NCBI GenBank assembly: GCA_015680685.1
Contig: MNCI01016412.1
Location: forward strand, 84,168-148,167
DNA length: 64,000 nt
Source: Gnetum montanum
Taxonomy: Eukaryota; Streptophyta; Gnetopsida; Gnetales; Gnetaceae
Direction: 5' to 3'
Below the pieces are notes generated by a model. That model did no database searches. It saw only the letters and a program-made list of their open reading frames with translations, and was not told where the DNA came from. Shown in pieces: positions 37,405-48,939 of the stretch; positions within the stretch are counted from its first letter, which is position 1, and every line of letters starts with the position of its first letter. The translations under genes were made by a program, and so were the position numbers.

Positions 37405-38224
37405 CAAAGCTTTCTAATAAGGCAAGAAAATGGAAGTGATGGCTTCCCTACCTTCCTTTCTTCAAACTACCTCTGAATTTTCATAAAATAGAGTTGTATG
37501 AGGTTGTCATTGATTTTTCCATTAGAATCATACTTCCTTTAGCTACATAAGTTGATAGTTAGTTGAGTCCTTTTGTTGGAAACAAGTGATAAGTTTCAAT
37601 TTTGAAGTAGATTCTTACTTCTAGATTTACCTCATTATAATCCTTATCACCTTTGCCATAAGCTCATTTCAGCCATAGTTTTCTAGTTTTAGGGTCAAAT
37701 CGAGTGGATAGATGTGTTAACATTGTCCCTTTGTTGGGTCTATTAAGAGCTTCTACAATTGCCTTGACCAAGAATGAAACTAAGATTCCTCCAATGTTAA
37801 CTATGGTACCCTCTTCTTTGTTATGCCAAAACTGATATGTTTTCCCAAGGTACCACTCACTATTATCAAATAGGATATGTCATAATGGTGATGCCTTAAG
37901 TTGTCTCTTTACTACTTCTGGTGTAACTTCCATAAACATGCCAAAGTTCATCTCCATAATGACTATGGTTAGGATGGATCTTTCTTGAACAAATTAGAGG
38001 TAGTCATGTGATAACCTAAAGCATTGCCCTAGCACTGGTGGTTCTTTTGCTTCTCCTTGGGTTGATTGTCTTATATCAGGAGTCTCTTGATGAATGCTAA
38101 ATGATTGGACTTCCTGATCCTTGTGTTTTGGTTCTTATCCTCGTGTTTGGCCTCTACCATGGCTTCTTGGTCTCTTACTTGCACCTTGTGAGGGTCCTCT
38201 TTGTGCTCCTCCTTTTGGAGCCAT
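37405..38224 (-). pseudogene. Accessory ORF of element B, N-terminal half
   Basis: The ATG at 38224-38222 (minus) begins MAPKGGAQRGPSQ, then a basic stretch. Near 37860 the frame reads EWYLGKTYQFW, matching EWYLGETYLFW in E. The ORF is cut at 37405 by element A and continues at 24276. The acceptor TTTCAG abuts the ATG exactly, as in E. Confidence 0.75.
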
Positions 38225-38782
38225 CTGAAATCATTAAGAAATTAGGAATTATTAGAAGGCATTCTCTAATATGTATAACTCCTTTTGATTCTCATCCTTT
38301 TAGTTAGATCAAGTTCTTAGTTCTTAAGATTGTAGAGTTAGAAAATGTTTTATAAAAAGTTACCGCATAAGTGTTAATTTCATTATAATCCTTCATAATT
38401 ATTCATTTTGTCCCTATGTATGACTCATAATGATGGTTATAGGTCCTTAGGATTTTTATTTAAGTGTTCTAACATTAATATGATTGATTGTTCTTTAAAA
38501 TTTTCAACTTTTCCTCCATACTGACCCTTAAGATACCTTCTACGCATTAGCACTTTTTAAAAAACTAGATTAGATTTTCCTCACTAGCATCCCCTTACCC
38601 CCCATAACTAAGATGATCATTCCATGATCAAATAGATTCAAATAGCATGAGAATTGAAGTAATAATGGTCAAGTTATGGCTTGGGAAAGCTAGGAGGTCA
38701 AAGCTCATATTAGAGAAGAAATTTCGAAAAATCTCTTTTGTGTGCAAATAAAAATGATGAAAAATTTAGCTAAGTCCCTATG

Positions 38783-38870
38783 TATTTATACTTTCTAGTA
38801 GACCTAATATCAAGGACTCAACATCAAGGATCTGATATCAGTGTAGACCCAATATCAAAGCCTAAATTTT
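38783..38870 (-). promoter_or_regulatory. Internal U3-like promoter of the accessory ORF (B)
   Basis: TATAAATA (38783-38790 on the minus strand) is preceded by several AATATCAAGG-like repeats. The 14-mer CCTAATATCAAGGA (38803-38816) is identical in this element's own LTR (22165-22178). These repeats are specific to subfamily 2. The splice acceptor is intact, but I cannot find a GT donor at the expected place near 38638. Confidence 0.6.
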
Positions 38871-39585
38871 GCACTTTTCATAAGGGGTTGATGGAAAAAA
38901 TGATTTTTTGGATTTTTGTAAGGTTTTAAGGTTTCTTAGAGCATTTGGATGATAGAGATATGCATATTTTTGTCAAAAGTTTTTCATTGTAAGTTCATAG
39001 AGAAGGAATCTTAGCTACGAAAGCTCATAAGATGGATTAAGAAGGGTAATTGATTCATGCAGTGAGAATGAATAGTTTAAATGTTATCGGAAGTATTTAT
39101 TGATGTTTGGTGATGATGAAAGGCTCAAGATGATGTGGAATTGCTTGGTAGGAACAAAATACAATAGTTATACAAGTGATTCCTCCCTAAATTAGGCTCT
39201 AATCCTTAATGCCCTTGTATAACCATGCCTAAAAGTGTTCTTAGGCACTTAAGGAGTTGAATGTAATGCATACTTGTTTAGCAAAACACACATGTTAGTA
39301 CCACCAAATTGAAAAAATAATGCTATGTTACTCAAAAACAAAAGTTCTGAATATTCAAATAGTAAGATGAGATGGACTTAGAAAGGATTGTAGAAATTTG
39401 AATTTGAGGTATCATACCAAAGGCATAATGAATTCTTGTGTTTTATTAGTGATTAAAGTAATCACTAGCCTTTCTGTCCAAGATTCAAACCAAGTCTAGA
39501 CCACATTCCAGTGACATTACATCATTTCATCTCTTGGAATTATAATTGTAGGACTATCAATATTGCAAGGAGTATTGTCACTTGG
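38871..39585 (-). other. Spacer of element B, left of the E insertion
   Basis: The right part (39460-39540) aligns with spacer blocks of C near 7085-7150 and A near 29345-29410. It continues at 52932 after element E. Confidence 0.55.
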
Positions 39586-40487
39586 TGATGAAGTGCTCAT
39601 CAGTTGATGCATCGACTGGGCCACGTATACAGGGCCCCGTATACGTGGCCATGTTGACGTGGCCCTGTCGACGCATCTGTTCATGCGTCTACGTGGCCTC
39701 GTTTACGCAATGTCTGTTCTAGCCTATAAATAAGTGTGTTTCCACCACACTTAGGAATCTTTTTGGTAGTTGTAGAGAAGCTCTTCCAATTCGTTTCCAC
39801 AAGAGTTAGAATATTTTCCAAGTGCTCGCAGCAAGTATGAGAAAGGTATCCAACTCTTTATTCGAGCACTAATGTACCTGAGTCCATTGGTGTGACCAGC
39901 AATAAAGACAAGATTTTCAAGCATTCCTTGTAGAAATTGGATTTAGTCATTTAATCATTTAATATTTTAATATTTCTATGCTTTAATAATTCCTTAAGTT
40001 TTTATTGTTATCACTTTAATCATCATCACTCTTTTATATCTTGTAAAAACCATAAGTGCGACCATCTCGAACGTAAACCCAACACTTGGCAACCCAGTGA
40101 TAGTTAATGTCTAGTAACCCAGTAGTGGTTAGGGGATGCTCAGGATATGCACAGAAGATGGGATTAGATACTTATGCTAGGAAGAGTTAAAAGATATATT
40201 AGGATAACTATAGACTACGCAATATTCCAGTCCTTACATTTCGTTTCAAGAATTAGACTTTAGAAGATAAAAAGAAAAGCCATAAAAATCATTTGCCTCA
40301 ATCTCACTTAACCATCACATCAGAACACCACAAGTGAGGTTGGGAAGACAATGACCATTCTAACACAAGGTTTTGCTGGTTAGATTTTGGTGTATGCAAG
40401 TGCTTATAGTCTACAGAATTTGACCGAGTTGCATGTAAATGCTCGTGATTCGCATGGTTGGGTGTAGGGGTACCTCGCCACTCATCA
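39586..40487 (+). repeat. 5' LTR of element E
   Basis: It begins TGATGAAGTG and ends CACTCATCA. TATAAATA at 39725-39732 and AATAAA at 39901-39906 are likely the core promoter and poly(A) signal. U3 is unusually GC-rich, with a 12-bp inverted repeat and four ACGTGGC motifs. Confidence 0.92.
39619..39697 (+). promoter_or_regulatory. U3 hairpin and ACGTGGC cluster
   Basis: The arms GGCCACGTATAC (39619-39630) and GTATACGTGGCC (39639-39650) are perfect complements around an 8-base loop. ACGTGGC occurs at 39643, 39657 and 39691 on the plus strand and at 39620-39626 on the minus strand. ACGTGGC is the known ABRE/G-box-like core bound by plant bZIP factors; binding here is inference. The 3' LTR lacks the right arm and all four motifs. 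Confidence 0.6.
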
Positions 40488-40507
40488 TTGGCACCATTTT
40501 TGGGGAC
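40488..40507 (+). other. Primer-binding site of element E
   Basis: TTGGCACCATTTTTGGGGAC directly follows the LTR. It resembles the tRNA-Asp complementary site of Athila/Tat elements with a few transitions. Confidence 0.8.
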
Positions 40508-40651
40508 TATTAGTCTTAGATGCACCATCTAACCTTAGCAAAATTATCATCCACATCGTTGGAATAGACCCAAGATAGTAAAATCTACGCACGCTAGGCA
40601 GTCTAAGTAAAAAGGAAGGTACACCAATTAGTGGATTATCTAACATCCAAA

Positions 40652-43130
40652 ATTTCTTCTTCTCACAGGTGAGATGGATCCAACCCACCAATTTCACAAG
40701 AATTTCAGGTGGTATACATGCATTCAGATGAATATGTCCCTGACTTCACCTTTATCCTACATCAGGATGAGCATCTGCACTGGCAGGACATGAAGGGCAA
40801 CATCATATTACCGCCTAATCGATCAGCCCCTAGAATGTTGTTTCACAATCTTACTAGACTAGGCATTTAGGATCATGATGTGGAGTACGTCATGGAGGAC
40901 CATGACTACCAGGACTATCATCCAACTGAGGCACAATGTGTACGAGACCTACAACAGGTAGAACAACACAAAAACATGAAGGGGAAATAGTTCAATAACC
41001 CCTTATTTTTGCAAGGATTGCAGGATGATAAGGAACCTGTCTTTCATGATTCTCATTCAGCTGAACCTCCTCTGATGCATTAGATCATTTAGTCCATCAT
41101 TCAAAACAAGAAATCAAGTGACTAGGACCCCCAGGAAGATGGAGGGTCACATAGGAAAGGTCATGGCAAAAGTAAAGATGGGCATGAAGATTGAGGATGT
41201 TATCAGAGTAGAGGAGAAGACTGACACCAGGGCGGTGGTGATTCCTCTCCCTCTTCTTCATCCTGTCACTCCACTCTACCTTCATCTAGTTTTGACTCTG
41301 ATTGTAACCATGGTAGAAAGGATCAGGGTGATGGTGGTCGCAAGGGTCGAAGGGAACAACATGAGGGAGGGCATGACCAATCATGCAAGTCTCATTGTCA
41401 AGAAAGAAGGGACAGACATCGTGGCCTTTAGTAGGACTATGACTTGAATGAGCCACTGTTGGCTACTCAAAGTATGCTCAATATCTTTGAGGCAGTTAAA
41501 ATACCCAGTAGGCACTTGAAAGATAGTCAAATCAAGTGCATTGACATGAACAAGATCCCCAAATTTGAAGGCGAATATAATTGTGATCCATAGACTCACT
41601 TGCAAAAATTTCATGATGCTTGCACCCTGCAGAAGATAGATAATGATTGGTAGCAACTTAAGTTATTCCCTCGCACACTCATCAAAGAAGTGGAAAGCTG
41701 GTACTAGTCTTTGGAGTTGTAATCAATCAGGAGATGGAGTACAATGTTGGAAATCTCCAATGATAAATATCAAACCTACTCTAGAGTGACTAACCTGAGA
41801 CACCAAATCCAAGGGTGGAAGCAAGGTGGTCATGAACCCTTGGATGCAGCCATGAGTAGATACTACTCATTGTTACATTGATGCCCTGGTCATGGCTACT
41901 CTCAATGGGCACAGCTTCACCATATCATTGATGGGCTCTACTTTGAAACTAGAAAGACCCTTGGCATGTATTCCTAAGGACAACTATCAGAGCTAAGGGT
42001 TCATCAACTATAGTGCTTAATTGAGCAAGTGGCTAAAGGAGAGGGGGAACTTAGAAAGAAGGAAAGTGCAAAAGAGTATAATCGGGATCCCTTCATTAGA
42101 AAGAGGGAAGTCTGATTTTGTGAAGATGAGGAGGAATCACCACTAGATGTAGTAGTAAACTATAAAACCTTACCCCTACAAAAGTTTTCTTCTGAAATAT
42201 CATCCAAGGTTGACAAGATGTGGGACTCTTTAGACAAAAAATTTCAAAGTATTCTGAAAATCGCAAAGGAGTCCAAAGAGCAAAGTAATGATTGTGATTG
42301 GCATAGGAATAAGGAAGCTGAACATGCCTACCATAAAGGTAAGGGCAAAGTTGTTGTAGCAAAACAAGTTGCAAACTTGGATATAGAAGGAGATGATGAA
42401 TGTGACATATTCCAATACAAACATCCTAAGGGGTGTTATCCCATAGTGTCACATCTACAAGAGTCTAGGATGTATGCATTGAATCCTTGCTTGGTAAAGA
42501 GGCAAACACCCTGAAGGTTGCCTTACCCATAAGGAAATCCCAGGCAATTCCACCAGTAGCAAGGATATTATCCAAGTGNAAGGCAAACACCCTGAAGGTT
42601 GCCTTACCCATAAGGAAATCCCAGGCAATTCCACCAGTAGCAAGGATATTATCCAAGTGGAGCACCACCGCAACCTTACGAATATTTTCAGTAATGACAG
42701 CATCCACAATCATAGGGGATGCCACCTCCAAGGCAGTAGTACCCTTACCAACAGCCAGATCCCTATGGGTGCTATGTTCAGCAACCAGTCTCCCCATGGG
42801 ACTCTTCTAGTCACACGACTTTTCAAAATCATTACCACCCCTGAAATACTTTCAAGCATAATCTCCATCACCTAGGGGGGAGAACCCACATCTCTACTAC
42901 CCTCCATCATCTTCTCCTATTGTCCCTACTCAACAACATCCCACTTAGCTACCACCTACTCCACTTATGCAAGGGGAAAATACCACCATAGCCACAGCAA
43001 CATAATGCTACGAGGGTTGTCAACTTACAACCAACTCCTCAGCTGAGTGGGCTAGAAGTGAAGCCATAGAAACGTCCCAATTTTTAGCCGAACAACCCAA
43101 ACATACCCTCACACACACCTATGGCTAGTG
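40652..43130 (+). pseudogene. gag of element E
   Basis: The start aligns with the ATG of C but reads ATT (40652). The N-terminal block has QEFQVVY and VPDFTF near 40700; the middle is Ser/Gly-rich. The capsid-like part starts near 41460 with LLATQSMLNIF, then FPRTLIKEVESW; further helices follow at 42218-42420. The zinc-like motif near 42400 reads CDIFQYKHPKGC, with the second Cys lost (F). An assembly gap with a 79-bp duplicate (42500-42659) lies in the C-terminal Gln/Pro-rich part. Several stops are present. Gag forms the particle and binds RNA. Confidence 0.88.
42500..42659 (+). repeat. 79-bp direct duplicate around a single N (assembly gap)
   Basis: Bases 42500-42578 and 42581-42659 appear identical, separated by N and A at 42579-42580. 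Only one copy keeps the gag frame aligned with A and B'. This is almost surely an uncollapsed overlap at a contig join. Confidence 0.9.
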
Positions 43131-46100
43131 CCTCTAAGCCTCCAATCACCTCCACCATCCCACCCTTCGAGCAGCCCTCAAACCAAATGCCCTCCAACAT
43201 ACATGTGGTCATGCTCACACACGCTGTGATAGACTACATAAAGGTAGGTCATCTTCCTTAGAAATTAACTAATCTAGGAAACCCCCTCATCTATCTTCAA
43301 GTGGCAGGAAATGAGTCATGTAAAGCTCTTCTAGATTCGGGGTCGGGAGTCAACTTGATTTCACATTATATGTACAAGACTTGGAACCTACCCCCATTAA
43401 ACAAGAGCAACATTCAACTTGAGCTGGTAGACCAATCCATTACTATTCCCATAGGATTGGTGGAAGACATTGTGACCATTTTTTGTGGGTGGTCCTATCT
43501 TGCTGACTTCCTTGTCATTCGTGTTGAGAATTGCAAGGGAAACTTTTCAATCATAATGGGAAGAGCCTAGCTGGGCATAGTGGATATAAGATTAGGACTC
43601 TGAGATATTTCCCTTGAAACTTCAAAGGAAAATCCTTTTGGAAAGATTGAGAAGAAGTGTGTTCTATGCATCGCGTACAATGACTTCGGGTGCAACTATG
43701 TGCAGTAGTTGTGGTCCGCTAAGCGGACATCTATTCAAGCATGCAATTTGTGTACCAAATAATTGCAAGTTCAATAATGCCTGTATGTAGTAGCCACATA
43801 TCAAGAAGGCACCCAGTGGTTGACCGCTAACCCTACTAGTAGCACTGTATGCATGGAACCATCCGAGCAGCTTGTACACACCTATATAGAGAGCATGGAT
43901 GATTTGGAAAAGGTCCATCAACAAGTACCCACTGTTGATGACTGTGATGATTGGGGAAAGTTACAAATCCCTAAAATCTTTAAATAGGAGCCCTTGGAAC
44001 TCAAATCCTTACCGACCCATTTAGAATATGCATTTTTACAGAATGGGAGGTCGGTGATCATCAATGCCACCCTTGCTCCTAAGCAAAAGAAGAAGTTGCT
44101 GAAGGTGGTGAAAAAATGGGATGCTACTTTTTCATGGTCATATCTTGAATTAATAGGATTTGATCCCAGCATCTACCAACATTGGATTTACATCAACCCC
44201 TCCATGAAGCCATGATGACAACCACAAAGGTAGTTGAACCCCAAATTGAAGTAGGTCGTCAAAGATGAAATTGAGCAATTGTTGAAAGCATCTACTCCAT
44301 TGCAGATAGAAAATGGGTTAGCCTACTCATTATTATGCCAAAGAAGGATGGAAAATGGATGGTCTGTATAGATTTCTGATTGCTCAACATAGCTACCTTC
44401 AAGGATCACTTCCCACTCTCATTTGTGGACTAAGTGTTGGATACCATCGCAAGGCATTGTTATTATAGCTTTTTGGATGGTTATAGTGGCTATGACCAAA
44501 TCCAAATTGTGCTAGAAGACCAAGCCAAGACAAAATTTACAAGTCCTTGGGGGACTTTCACATATAAAAAGATGTCCTTTGGCCTGTGTAATGCACCTGC
44601 TACTTTTCAACGCCTTGTCCTCAGCATCTTCTAGCAATAAATTGGAAATGGGGTAGAAGTCTTCATGGATGAATTCTCTACCTATAGAGCCATGTTTGAA
44701 TAAGCCTTGGACTACCTTGAGAAAGTTCTAAAAATATGTGTGGAAACTAATCTATGGGTTAACTGGCAAAAGAGCCACTTAATGGTCCAAGAGGGCACTA
44801 TTCTAGGGCACTGTATTTTACAAGAAGGGATTAGCGTAGATCCTGAAAAAATCAGGGTCATCCAAGGAATCACCAATCAACCAAGCACTGTAAAATATTT
44901 TTGATCATTCCTTGGCCACACTGGTTACTACTGGTGCTTCATAAAAAATTTCTCAAAGATCGCCAAGCTGTTGGTGGAACTCACAAAGAAAGATGCTCCA
45001 TTCGTCTGGACCATGGAATGTAAATCTACATTCCAAAAACTTAAACAAAAACTCGTAGAAACTCTAATTCTATAAGCACCTAATTGGTCTAGACCCTTAC
45101 ACATCATGATGGATGCATCCAACTATGCATTAGGGGCCATGCTTACATAGTGGGACGACCAGAAACATCCATACTATATCCACTGTGCAAGCCGCAACAT
45201 TGTGGGTGCTCAGCTTAACTACACTAACACTGAAAAAGAGTTAATGATGGTTGTGTTTACCTTGGAAAAATTTTGACACTATGTGCTTGGGTATAAGGTG
45301 TTTGTGCATACCGACCACAGTGCTATCCAGTTCCTGATAAAAAAACCAATGGTGAGCCCTCATATCATATGATGGCTAGTGATTCTTCAAGAATTTGACC
45401 TCACTATGGTAGATCGGAAGGGAACCGAGAATGTGGTTGTTGACCACTTTTCTTGATTGCAATGGGATAACGCAGAAGAGAAGGAGCCACTCTCCAACCA
45501 ATTTCCAGATGAACTCATCTTCACAGGAGAAATTAATAAGTAGGTGCCCAAAGAATCACCTTAGTTCAGCCACATCCTCACCTATCTCACAACCTAGGAA
45601 TTGCCAAAGGAATGGGACCATCGGTAGAAATAGTAGTTTCTCCATAAGGCCAAGCGCTTCATGGAAATCAATGGTCACCTTTATAAGGTGTGTGCAGATG
45701 GCCTAGTTCAATGGTATGTCCCTAATGATGATACACTGCACATCCTCCAAGATGCTCAAAAGGGCCCTTGTGGGGGCCACTATGCTGGACGACGCATGGC
45801 CATTAAGATCTTGCTTGTAGGATATTACTAGGCTACACTCTTCAAGGATGCACAATGGTTCGCCTGCTCTTGTGAACGATGTCAGAGAGATGGTGGGATG
45901 ATTGCATGAATGGAGGAACCTCAACAATGGATCCAACCACTGGAACCCTTCTACCTTTGGGGCATCAACTTCATGGGTCCCATCACACCTATGTCCAATG
46001 GGAAGGCATACATCATCATTGCTATTGACTACTACACAAAGTGAGTAGAGGCAGCAGCCATCATCGACTGTTCCTCAAACACCATCACACGATTTGTCCA

Positions 46101-46910
46101 ACAGCAAATCATAAATAGGTTTGGAGTGCCATGTGCACTCATCTCTGACAATGGAACGCATTTCATGGGCATCACTTTTTGTAAACTCATGCAACACTTG
46201 GGGGTCACCCATAAATTTACAACACCTTATCACCCCCAAGCCAACAGGCAAGTCAAAGTCACCAATATGGAGATTACCAAAATCCTCACTTGAACCATTA
46301 GTAAATATAGGAGGGACTAGAGCACCAAACTTAACGATGCCCTCTAGGCCTATCGCTCCACTTGGAAACTTCCTATAGGTTACTCTCCTTATGAGTTAGT
46401 GTACGGAAAGCTACTGAAACTTCCAATCTAGGCAAAACTCTAGACACTATCTACAGCCAGTGACTTGGGCCTTGACCTACCCCTAGCATAACACGAACAA
46501 CTTATCAACTTAAGTGTGCTAAATGAGAATAGATTAGTCGTCATATCAGCAAATGAGATACACAAGGGCTATAATAAGAAACGTCATGATCTTAGGATTT
46601 GAAAGGTAACATTTCAATGTGGAGATAAGGTACTCTACTGGAACCCCACACATGTACCGCAATGTACCAAGTTTCAAACACTGTGGGAGGGCTCCTATAT
46701 TGTCTCTGAAACCTTCCCATCTGGGGCCTTGCTTATACACAAACCTAAGGACCACACGAGAACACAGTTAGTCAATAAGCAATAATTAAAACCTTTCCAT
46801 GAACTTTATAAAACCAATGCTACTACCTTATCATCATAGGGATAACCTCGTTCCATTTTTTGGGTCTCCTCCTTCCAGCTTAGTCATGCGGGAGATCATT
46901 CTCCATGCTA
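43130..46910 (+). pseudogene. pol of element E: protease, RT, RNase H, integrase
   Basis: Protease: LLDSGSGVNLIS near 43330 and IIMGRA near 43560. RT: MPKKDGKWMV near 44340, FLDGYSGY near 44475 and FGLCNAPATFQ near 44580, but the catalytic motif is FMDE rather than FMDD (44665). RNase H: MDASNYALGA near 45110, LNYTNTEKEL near 45225 and TDHSAI near 45315. Integrase: a zinc-finger-like HY...CERCQ region near 45780-45890, WGINFMGP near 45960 and LISDNGTHFMG near 46140, then QVKVTN in which the catalytic glutamate is lysine. RNase H passes straight to integrase with no second RNase H. Stops interrupt it about every 60-100 codons. Confidence 0.92.
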
Positions 46911-48420
46911 ATCCACTCTACTAAGCTCCTCACTATTTTTGGAACTTTTTTTGTTTTACACTTTTTTGTTTTCCAACATTATTCGTAAGTTTGCCAATTC
47001 TTACTTAATTTTTCTTTCTTTAATTACTTTTTTTTCTTTGTTTGCTTATTTATATGTGTGTGTGAGTGTTTAATTTCCAGTTGGTTACTAATAAATCGTC
47101 TTATTATCATTAGCTGTGTGGTGTGGTTGGTTTTTGTTGTGATGGGTCATGTGAAATGGTCCACCTATTTTATCTCGCTCCTGCCCTCGTATTGTTGTTC
47201 TTGGAATTTATGTCTACTTTTATCTCATAAAATCGGCAGTGAGTCCATGTCATCCACCTATTCATCCACTCCACGGTTTTCCTCTCTTTGGAAACATGCA
47301 AACCCCCTTCCCTTAAAAACATTTTAATTCATGTGTGACTTGTGTAGTTCCCAGACTTGGGGATGACCCAATGGTTTGAATCAGGTGTGACTTCAAGGGG
47401 AATGCAACATTTTTCATACTTTTCTGTTCCCTGGTTTGTGAAAGTGTCCTCATGGATTTCTGACCACTCCAAGTTCTTTTATACAAGGAAGCTCCTTGGC
47501 AATTTGACCTTTCATGGTGTGGTCCTCATCGCAAAAACACAAAAAATAAATAAATAAATGAGGATTCAAAGCACACCCCTTGGTCAAATGCATGCAAACC
47601 AGCATGGGTCTTTGCATGGTGTGGTTTCCACAAAATAAAAATAAAAAATAAAATAATAACTATGTGGAAATTCAAAGCACACCCCTTAGACCACCTCTCA
47701 TGGGCCACAAGCACTACTTATGGGACTTGCTTCAGCCCCTCTAAATTAGTCCTATTTCACTTCCTTCCTCTCACGCATGTTGGAGTGGTGGTTCTCTGTG
47801 GGTGCATTCTTGTACTCTTGGGGGTGGATGAGTCTTTGCATGTTGCTGCAATGTCACTGTATGTGGCTGCTTTTTGGTCTAAACTTAGGAAACGTCCTAC
47901 CAGGTCACTTAACCACAACTTCACATGGGGTTTAATGTGACCGATAACTGAAATTCTAATTTTCACTCCTCTCTCTTCATCCATTTCTCTCCATGACTCA
48001 CCTCACTTCCTATCTTATGTTTTGATGGTTTGTTGTGATTTCCATGAACTCCTAATGCTTCAGTAGGTTCTCATGGATCAACGTTCCTTGACTCCAGGAC
48101 CCATGAACTCTAGTGTTGACAATATGCAAGGGAAACTAAGGCTACTGCTTGCTATGGGGAGGACCCACTTGCATATCCCTGGTTCTGTTTGTTAGTCTCC
48201 CATCCTCTTGATATTATTGGTTGATTGTTTCTACACTAACCATCGCTTGAATTCTTCTCCATAGAGTTCTTTCTCACAACATTCTCCTACCTTTGACTCT
48301 TTTCCTCATCCCACTTACCTTCCTCTTTCTCTCAACCGAGTTCCCGATCTCTCAAGCTCTTCAACTATCCTAATTTGGCATTTTAATTCAATTTTTTGGG
48401 CTTTTTATTATCTAGTCAAT
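46911..48420 (+). other. Spacer between integrase and accessory ORF (E)
   Basis: Non-coding but with blocks conserved in A, B and C: GTGAGTCCATGTCATCCACC near 47239 and ATTCAAAGCACACCCCTT. The latter is present twice (47564 and 47670), a local duplication with period 106. Confidence 0.65.
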
Positions 48421-48502
48421 GCTGGTCAACACTCCTAGCCCCCTACGTCAACTAGGCCCCGTATACATAGCCCCATCCATGCAGTGAAAAAACTCTATAT
48501 AT
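48421..48502 (+). promoter_or_regulatory. Internal U3-like promoter of the accessory ORF (E)
   Basis: GGCCCCGTATAC (48455-48466) is identical to LTR bases 39633-39644 in the hairpin, and similarity extends on both sides. A TATATAT box follows at 48496-48502. TATA to splice donor is 155 nt. Confidence 0.6.
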
Positions 48503-48651
48503 GCCCCCATTGTGCTATGAATTTTTGGCCATTTTGCACACAAATTGGGGGATATTTTCCATTTTTTCTACCTCACCTCTTCTTTTCAAGCACTTACATT
48601 TTCTAGCGCATGTCCTAATCAGCCTATCCTTTTCCTCTTTTGCAACTGGAG

Positions 48652-48939
48652 GTATGCTCTTCATCGTTCGTGCGAGGTGGGGGGTGAGGTCTATAGAAAC
48701 TAAAAAAAATTAAAATTAAAATTATTAAAGACTTAACACCTCTTAGGAGAAGAAACAAAAACAACAATTTAACCTACAACTCATGCCTTATTTTTTTGTT
48801 TCCAACCCATCAACTAATACTTTGGAAATCTAATGGGATGCACATGCCAGTACTACAACTTGGTCAAAATGAGAAGGTATATGAGGGCTATTTTGAGCAA
48901 CTTGTGCATAATTTAATTAATGGTTATGCTTGATTGCAG
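48652..48939 (+). promoter_or_regulatory. Predicted leader intron of the accessory transcript (E)
   Basis: The donor CTGGAG|GTATGC has GT at 48652-48653. The acceptor TGATTGCAG ends at 48939, directly before the ATG. Length is 288 nt. The donor-side sequence aligns with A and C. Confidence 0.65.

Noticed and set aside
37403-37409. Clean target duplication for element A
   Set aside because: Left CACAA versus right CAAAG or TACAA depends on where the decayed LTR end is set. I do not claim it.
38600-38660. Splice donor for the accessory leader intron of element B
   Set aside because: No GT is found at the spacing seen in A, C and E. Only TATA, U3-like repeats and the acceptor are supported there.
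44900-45650. Second (archaeal-type) RNase H, which would indicate Tat/Ogre elements
   Set aside because: After the single RNase H the sequence passes straight to the HLSRL-like end and the integrase zinc finger in C and E. No second domain is seen.
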